From NCBI GenBank assembly GCA_947498785.1, contig CANMLS010000028.1, positions 1 to 64,000 of the forward strand: a stretch of 64,000 bases of DNA. The letters are read 5' to 3'. The notes beneath the pieces were generated by a model. The model was not told where the DNA came from, did no database searches, and saw nothing but the letters and a program-made list of their open reading frames with translations. Source of the stretch: an uncultured Aquimarina sp. (GTDB taxonomy: Bacteria > Bacteroidota > Bacteroidia > Flavobacteriales > Flavobacteriaceae). Made by a program: the position numbers and the translations under genes. Of this stretch, positions 57,542 to 64,000 are shown piece by piece. Positions within the stretch are counted from its first letter, which is position 1. Every line of letters starts with the position of its first letter.

Positions 57542-60412
57542 TTATTTTTTTAATAATTTCTTTTTAGTGAGTTTTCCGTTGACATCGATTATAGCAATAT
57601 AAGTCCCTTGTGAAACTAAAGATCCATTATCTGATGAACCATCCCAGATATAACTAAAGCTTCCATTATTTTCCAGACCATCAACTAATTTTCGGATTAG
57701 ATTACCTTGTATATCATAAATAGTAATAGATAATACTTTATTCTTATTGTTATCTGTTGTGTGTGAAAAAGTAACTTGCTCCTTAAATGTATTGGGATAA
57801 ATTTTAATGTTTTCTGAAATGTGAATGATATCTTCTTTTTCCGTTTTTATTTTATTCCATGACCTTCCTAGAGGTTGATCAAGCCATAAAAGAATAAATT
57901 CATTATCATCAGGTAATCCAGTGCCTACATGTCGACCAATACTAAATGGATAATTATTATCATTCAGTACTCCAATCAAAAAAGGATTAAATGCTACAAC
58001 ACTTTCTATGGTTACAAAAGGAAAGGCGAAGTTTTTTCCTATGCCAATATCTCCATTCAATCCAGGTTCAGAAATTCCGAAGATATCTTTAATATTAAGC
58101 AAGTCTACATTTTGTCTTTTTTCTACTAATTCTTTATTTTTATCTAAATGGATTTCATAGATAGCTTTAAATCCATTTAGATCTCCCTGAGAGCCGTCGC
58201 GTTCAATAATTAAACCTCTATTGCGGTTAAACATAATAAAATCTCCTATTGCACTAGCTTTTTGATTTAAGGGATACTCAAATTTTTTGCCTGTGTATGA
58301 TTTACTTTCTAAATCAAATTCATGGATAAGTAAATTGCTATTATCCGCTCCTTGTAAAGGTTTTTCTAATAGTGGAAGTAATGTTTTTTTATCGGTTGTT
58401 AATGCCATTCCTTCAAAACCACCACTACCTTTTACACGGAAAGGCGTATCTTGTTTTGTATCGCGATAAGGCCAATATAGACCAGCTAACCACGGAGTAT
58501 TTTGTCCATTTTGATCTTGTAAATTTGTACCATCTCCAGAATCTCCAACTTTTGGAAAATCACCGAATAAACATACAGTTCGTATCTCTGGATACTGTTT
58601 TTGAGTAATTAGTAGTGTTCTAAAATCGAAACTTTGTATATCTGCACGATCAGTAAGGTTATTTTTTACAATAACATCTGCTACAGCTTTGGTAAAGGTT
58701 TCAGCATCATATGTTCTATCAGCAAAAACGTCTCCACGATCATCTTTGTCTGTTCTAGGATTAATTTTGGTTTCAATATTAAAACGAACCTTGGATGCAT
58801 TCTTCCAACGTTTCATTGCTTCGGGATCTGATGATCCAGGTCCGTTTTTATAATATTCAATATAAAAGTTAACAAAATCAAATAACTGTTGTAAAGATGG
58901 CATAATATAAGGATCAATAAATCCTTTTTGATTTGAAAAAGCAACTGCAACGGGTGATAATGTAAGATCATTAGTTTGTGCTGGTCTCCCGTTTAAAATT
59001 TTATCAGCAATAAAAGTTGTTTGAATTTCATTTAATGAAAGGTTTTTTACTAATACCTCATCATTAAATTCATATAGTGTACCATCAACTTTACGAGTTT
59101 TTGCAGCTTCAATATGTGGATCGTGATCCAAAATAGGAATTCCGTCTAGAGTAATTCCGCAATCAGTTTCAAGAGTAGGCATTAGAAAATCTAAAGCGGC
59201 TTCCATTGCTGGTAATGTATTCTCAGGGCGTAGATTTCGAGAACCTCTGTGTCCCTGTGCATCAAAAAGTTTTACATCAATTAGCCCATCTGTATCTATA
59301 TAATCAGGTTGGCCATCTTTGTTTTTATCAAAGTTTTGTACTGCTTCTAATAATATATCAGGACGATCAGAAATGATTCCTTGTACACCTTGATCTAGAA
59401 GAAGCATCATATTCTCGATGTCATTTACAGTATATACTACTACTTGATGTCCTGCTTGATTTAAAGAAGAAACATTAAATAATTCACTAGAAGCCTGGTT
59501 AAGACCCATAGGAGGATTCTCTCTGCTATCTACAGATGTATTAGAGTTTTGATCATCTAACATAACAAACCAAGGAGACATTACCGGTGACTTACTTCCG
59601 TTTGCTTTTGCATGCGATCTCATTGCGTTCATCACGCGAAGCGCACTAAATTCTTCACTATATGGATTTTGTGGCGCACGAAGTTCTTTTCCAAGGTTAT
59701 CAAAATCAGGAAGAGAAAATGGAGGATCGATTAATATTCCATTTTTATCAAAGTGTAGTAAAAAAGGCCCAAATTCGTCACCTATCCAATAATCTCCATT
59801 AGCAGTTCTTTGTATAGATTCTATGTCAAAATCAGCACCAGTAAGAATTCTGGAATCACTAAAATGATTAGTTATGGCAAAAGGTATCAAATGATTAGGG
59901 TCGCGCAATTCGATAAAGTCTAATACGTCAATTTTACCATCATTATGTGTAATAATACTTTTAAATTTTGGTCTTATTCTGTATAAACGTAGGTTATAAT
60001 CAGCTGAGTTTTCGATACTACCAAAACCGTTATCGGATAATGCAGTAAAGGTTCGATCAAAATTATTTAGGATAGCAGAAAATCCTTGTATAGGTTGTTT
60101 GTTCAAAAAAGGAACTGGTTGTTGATTGATTAATCCTTGTTTGAGATATTGTCCTGAGGTAGGGCCTTTGGAGAAACTGGCAGCAGGCAAAACTGCTCTT
60201 GAAATTAAGATATCTCCAAAGTTAGTAAAGGACTTACCAGTTCCTTTTGGAATCATTTTCTTGTTATAAACATTATCAGTAGGAATCTCGAATTGATATT
60301 GTTCTGTAGTTTCTTTAATTGAGTTTTGGGCTTGTAATGATGATACGATACATATGATACTTAATAGTGTATAGTATGTCATTTTTGAAATGATTTGATA
60401 ATGACGTTTCAT
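57542..60412 (-). CDS. Secreted esterase-like/phytase-like protein with inserted GDPD-like domain and T9SS-type C-terminal domain
   Basis: GFSAILNNFDRTFTALSDNGFGSIENSADYNLRLYRIRP; GHRGSRNLRPENTLPAMEAALDFLMPTLETDCGITLDGIPILDHD; GSGGFEGMALTTDKKTLLPLLEKPL; IKIYPNTFKEQVTFS...TYIAIIDVNGKLTKKKLLKK. Confidence 0.85.
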   Translation of the reverse strand: MKRHYQIISKMTYYTLLSIICIVSSLQAQNSIKETTEQYQFEIPTDNVYNKKMIPKGTGKSFTNFGDILISRAVLPAASFSKGPTSGQYLKQGLINQQPVPFLNKQPIQGFSAILNNFDRTFTALSDNGFGSIENSADYNLRLYRIRPKFKSIITHNDGKIDVLDFIELRDPNHLIPFAITNHFSDSRILTGADFDIESIQRTANGDYWIGDEFGPFLLHFDKNGILIDPPFSLPDFDNLGKELRAPQNPYSEEFSALRVMNAMRSHAKANGSKSPVMSPWFVMLDDQNSNTSVDSRENPPMGLNQASSELFNVSSLNQAGHQVVVYTVNDIENMMLLLDQGVQGIISDRPDILLEAVQNFDKNKDGQPDYIDTDGLIDVKLFDAQGHRGSRNLRPENTLPAMEAALDFLMPTLETDCGITLDGIPILDHDPHIEAAKTRKVDGTLYEFNDEVLVKNLSLNEIQTTFIADKILNGRPAQTNDLTLSPVAVAFSNQKGFIDPYIMPSLQQLFDFVNFYIEYYKNGPGSSDPEAMKRWKNASKVRFNIETKINPRTDKDDRGDVFADRTYDAETFTKAVADVIVKNNLTDRADIQSFDFRTLLITQKQYPEIRTVCLFGDFPKVGDSGDGTNLQDQNGQNTPWLAGLYWPYRDTKQDTPFRVKGSGGFEGMALTTDKKTLLPLLEKPLQGADNSNLLIHEFDLESKSYTGKKFEYPLNQKASAIGDFIMFNRNRGLIIERDGSQGDLNGFKAIYEIHLDKNKELVEKRQNVDLLNIKDIFGISEPGLNGDIGIGKNFAFPFVTIESVVAFNPFLIGVLNDNNYPFSIGRHVGTGLPDDNEFILLWLDQPLGRSWNKIKTEKEDIIHISENIKIYPNTFKEQVTFSHTTDNNKNKVLSITIYDIQGNLIRKLVDGLENNGSFSYIWDGSSDNGSLVSQGTYIAIIDVNGKLTKKKLLKK

Positions 60413-60718
60413 GATGTGTTTTACATTTAATATTAGCTTGGTTATTGACTGTATAAAATTACGCGCTGTATATTACCAAATCGTTTATCTTCTTTAAACA
60501 AATGTTTAGGATAAGGTTAGCTGTTTTATGATTGTGTAATACCAAAAATGAATGTGAAGTCAGGAATTTTTACTATAACGTTGTAGTAGTATATTGTGAT
60601 TCTTGCTGCATAAATTAAATTTTAATGAAAATTTAATAATTCTCAATTGACAAGAGATACTATAAGAATATTTTAAAGGGATTAAATTATATTTGGTTTA
60701 ATCTTATTAGGAAAGTAT

Positions 60719-63127
60719 ATGTCTAAGATAAATATCAAGTTTCTTTGTGCTGTATTATGTATAATAGTTGTAATAACTATTGTTTCCTGTAAAAAGAAAT
60801 ATGAAGGATCTTATCGGGGCTATAAAAGAGAGAATGAATATATAGAAGTTTTCAAAAAAGATGGAAAATATAGGTTTAAAATCTATTCTGATAAAATTAT
60901 AGAAACCTCTTTTATTCCTGAAGGAGAAACCTTCGATTCTGAGTCTCATGCAGTAATTTTAAAACCCAGACAGACCAAAACAACTATTCATGATAATGAT
61001 AGTATGTTGACTATTAATACAAACGGTATTGATATTCATATAATCAAAGAACCATTTCATATTTCATATACCTATAAAGGAAAAGAATTAATATCAGAAA
61101 AAGAAGGATATGTAAAAACAGATTCTTTAGAAATATTAAACTTTAATTTGGATAAAGGTGAAGTGATTTATGGAGCAGGATCAAGGGTTGTTGGAATGAA
61201 TAGGAGAGGTAAGAGGCTTCAATTATACAATAAAGCTCATTATGGATATGAAACCCACTCAGAATTGATGAATTTTACAATGCCTTTGGTGTTTTCATCT
61301 AAGATGTACGCCGTACACTTTGATAATGCACCTATTGGGTTTTTGGATATTGATAGTAAAAAGGATAATACACTTGGCTATGAGACTATAAGTGGCCGAA
61401 AAACGTATCAGGTAATTGCAGGAGATGATTGGAAAGATTTAATGTATGAATATACAGAACTTACAGGTAAACAACCTTTACCTCCAAGATGGGCTTTTGG
61501 AAATTTTGCCAGTCGTTTTGGATATCATTCTGAAAGAGAAACTCGTGAGACCGTAGAGAAATTTGCAAAAGATAGCATTCCTTTAGATGCAGTAATTTTA
61601 GATATTTATTGGTTTGGAAAAGATATTAAAGGACATATGGGAAATCTTGAGTTTTTAAAAGATTCATTTCCAAATCCAAAACAAATGATTAATGATTTTT
61701 CGGTTAATGGCGTTAAAACGGTTCTTATTACAGAGCCGTTCGTATTAACATCTTCTAAGAAATGGGATGAAGCAGTTTCAAAAGGAGTTTTAGGGACTGA
61801 TATAGAAGGGAAACCCTTTACATATGATTTTTACTTTGGTACTACAGGAATTATTGATATTTATAACCCCAAAGGAAAAGAATGGTTTTGGAATGTATAT
61901 AAAGAGCATATTAAAAATTTTGGTGTTGCAGGCTGGTGGGGGGATCTAGGAGAACCCGAGGTACATCCTTCAGATTTACAGCACGCTACAGGAAGTGCAG
62001 ACGAAATTCATAATATATATGGCCATGATTGGGCACGAATAATACAGGAAGGTTATCAGAAAGATTTTCCAGATCAACGTCCATTCATATTAATGCGTTC
62101 AGGATATTCAGGATCACAACGTTTTGGCATGATTCCATGGTCTGGTGATGTGAATAGAAGTTGGGGAGGATTACAATCACAAACAGAAATTGCGCTTCAG
62201 ATGGGAATGCAAGGTATGGGATATATGCATTCTGATTTAGGAGGATTTGCTGGCGGAGAAGCTTTTGATACTGAGTTATACACACGTTGGTTGCAATATG
62301 GGGTATTTCAACCTATATTCAGGCCTCATGCACAAGAACATATAGCACCAGAGCCAGTTTTTCATGATGAAAAAACAAAAACATTAGCCAAGAAAAGTAT
62401 TGAACTTAGATATAGTTTGCTACCTTATAATTATACGATTGCTTTTAATAATAATCAAACGGGAATACCTTTAATGCGTCCCCTGTTCTTTGAAAATTCT
62501 GATAATAAAGAACTGTTAGAAATAAGTTTTACGTATTTATGGGGAGATGATTTTCTAGTATCTCCAATTATGAAACCAGGAATAGTATCTATGGATGTTC
62601 CTTTTCCAAAGGGGGTACATTGGTATGATTTTTTTACAGGAGAAAAGTATGAAGGAGGAGGGTATAAAACCGTTAATGTTGTAAAAGATCATATTCCTGT
62701 ATTTGTAAAAGGAGGAGCTTTTATTCCAATGATAGCACCAATTTTAACTACAGATAAATATTCTACCAAAAATTTAGTACTACATTTTTACTATGATAAT
62801 ATGGTCAAGAAGAGTATGGGAACATTATACGATGATGATGGTAAAACACCTATGGCTTTTGAAAATGGAAAATATGAAATTTTAAAATTTGATAGTAAAA
62901 CATCTTTAAGGGAGCTATCTATTTATCTATCTGCAAAAAAAGGAGCAAATTATGCATCAAGTGATCGAAACATTTCTTTAGTTATACATAATATTAATGC
63001 AAAGCCAAAATCAATTGAAATAGATGATAAATCAACACCTTTTCATTGGAGCGAAAAAGATAAAACATTAAAGTTATCTTTTAGCTGGAATTCTTCTAAA
63101 ACTAAAGAGATGAATATTTCATTATAA
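60719..63127 (+). CDS. Glycoside hydrolase family 31 lipoprotein (alpha-glucosidase type)
   Basis: Lipobox VVITIVSCKKK; LDAVILDIYWFGKDIKGHMGNLEF; GWWGDLGEPEVHPSDLQHATG; LMRSGYSGSQRFGMIPWSGDVNRSW. Confidence 0.92.
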   Translation: MSKINIKFLCAVLCIIVVITIVSCKKKYEGSYRGYKRENEYIEVFKKDGKYRFKIYSDKIIETSFIPEGETFDSESHAVILKPRQTKTTIHDNDSMLTINTNGIDIHIIKEPFHISYTYKGKELISEKEGYVKTDSLEILNFNLDKGEVIYGAGSRVVGMNRRGKRLQLYNKAHYGYETHSELMNFTMPLVFSSKMYAVHFDNAPIGFLDIDSKKDNTLGYETISGRKTYQVIAGDDWKDLMYEYTELTGKQPLPPRWAFGNFASRFGYHSERETRETVEKFAKDSIPLDAVILDIYWFGKDIKGHMGNLEFLKDSFPNPKQMINDFSVNGVKTVLITEPFVLTSSKKWDEAVSKGVLGTDIEGKPFTYDFYFGTTGIIDIYNPKGKEWFWNVYKEHIKNFGVAGWWGDLGEPEVHPSDLQHATGSADEIHNIYGHDWARIIQEGYQKDFPDQRPFILMRSGYSGSQRFGMIPWSGDVNRSWGGLQSQTEIALQMGMQGMGYMHSDLGGFAGGEAFDTELYTRWLQYGVFQPIFRPHAQEHIAPEPVFHDEKTKTLAKKSIELRYSLLPYNYTIAFNNNQTGIPLMRPLFFENSDNKELLEISFTYLWGDDFLVSPIMKPGIVSMDVPFPKGVHWYDFFTGEKYEGGGYKTVNVVKDHIPVFVKGGAFIPMIAPILTTDKYSTKNLVLHFYYDNMVKKSMGTLYDDDGKTPMAFENGKYEILKFDSKTSLRELSIYLSAKKGANYASSDRNISLVIHNINAKPKSIEIDDKSTPFHWSEKDKTLKLSFSWNSSKTKEMNISL

Positions 63128-63285
63128 TACTGCTGTATTTCTGGACGCTAAAATTTATCAGTTTTTTTATGAATAATATTTTATAAGGTTTGTTTTCTTA
63201 AGGAAGATATAAAATTTATTTGGTTTTATATATATATAGTATATTAAGGAGCTCAATCAGCTTAGTAATTTATTATATAACACAA

Positions 63286-63681
63286 ATGAAATTAAAGAAT
63301 ATACTCTTTTTGCTTATTGCCCTATACCTAATGGGGTGTAAATCTAATAATATATTATGGTTAAATGGTCAATGGGAAGGTGTTGGATGTCAATTAGATT
63401 TTGACGAAGCTCATACTTGGTCAATTAATTTAAATATCAATTCTGATAAAAGAGTATTCAATATTGAATACCCTAGCCTTAAATGCAATGGAAATTGGAA
63501 GTTAATCGAATTTTCTGATGGTCGTGCTATTTTTTCTGAATTAATAATAGAAAACACTAATGCCTGTATAGAAAAAGGAAAAGTGATACTTACAAAAGTA
63601 GATGAAAACCATATTAGTTTTAGTTATTATGTACTGAATGATAATGAAGTAGTAGCTTTTTCTACATTAAGAAGAAAATAA
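63286..63681 (+). CDS. Small lipoprotein of unknown function
   Basis: Lipobox MKLKNILFLLIALYLMGCKSN; start revised from 63220. Confidence 0.7.
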   Translation: MKLKNILFLLIALYLMGCKSNNILWLNGQWEGVGCQLDFDEAHTWSINLNINSDKRVFNIEYPSLKCNGNWKLIEFSDGRAIFSELIIENTNACIEKGKVILTKVDENHISFSYYVLNDNEVVAFSTLRRK

Positions 63682-63702
63682 AATGAGTACAAACAAAGAG
63701 CC

Positions 63703-64000
63703 ATGCTAAAAAATAAATCTGTCGAAGAATTCATTACCAAAAAACCAAACTGGAAAGAAGCTCTAGAAGTCTTAAGAGGTATCATGCTTTCTACAGAAAT
63801 GAAAGAAACTATAAAATGGGGAGCTCCTGTTTATACTATTAATAATAAAAATGTAATAGGTTTAGGGGCTTTTAAATCTTATGGAGGTATTTGGTTTTTT
63901 CAAGGGGTATTTCTTAAGGATACATCTAATGTGCTAGTAAATGCTCAAGAAGGAAAAACTAAAGGGTTAAGACAATGGAGGTTTAAAGGTGTTGATGGTA
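63703..64000 (+). CDS. DUF1801/YdeI-like protein (truncated by window end)
   Basis: MLKNKSVEEFITKKPNWKEALEVLRGIMLSTEMKETIKWGAPVYTINNKNVIGLGAFKSYGGIWFFQG. Confidence 0.75.
   Translation, partial: MLKNKSVEEFITKKPNWKEALEVLRGIMLSTEMKETIKWGAPVYTINNKNVIGLGAFKSYGGIWFFQGVFLKDTSNVLVNAQEGKTKGLRQWRFKGVDG

Noticed and set aside
1-64000. CRISPR arrays, tRNA/rRNA genes, prophage, intact IS elements
   Set aside because: No regularly spaced direct repeats, cloverleaf-like sequences, phage structural genes or transposase ORFs were recognised

Overview
AT-rich chromosomal window with the character of a Bacteroidota/Flavobacteriaceae genome. The lineage call rests on TAnnTTTG promoters, T9SS C-terminal domains, FecI/FecR/TonB modules, DUF4834, YfhO and TSP3-OmpA proteins. 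No rRNA, tRNA, CRISPR array, intact IS element or prophage was recognised. Most of the window is housekeeping or ordinary envelope genes: holA, fumC, prfB, arsC-like, uvrA, nth, bcp, YbaB, S9 peptidase, threonine aldolase. The points most worth a second look are: (1) prfB with an intact programmed +1 frameshift (AGGAGGTATCTTTGAC) that the ORF track truncates; (2) a 52-aa ORF between an ECF sigma gene and its FecR gene that resembles only the N-terminal anti-sigma segment of FecR; (3) a cysteine-synthase-like, AONS/SPT-like and GNAT gene set that could be a capnine/sulfonolipid locus; (4) a lone LanC-like protein; (5) an untracked 28-aa ORF with its own promoter and hairpin; (6) a decayed chimeric gene joining a peroxiredoxin N-terminus to YGR-type repeats, related to an intact Arg/Ser-rich protein 10 kb away; (7) a phytase-like protein with a GDPD-like domain inserted; (8) REP-like tandem hairpins at the left edge. 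All calls are from reading the sequence; no searches were run.
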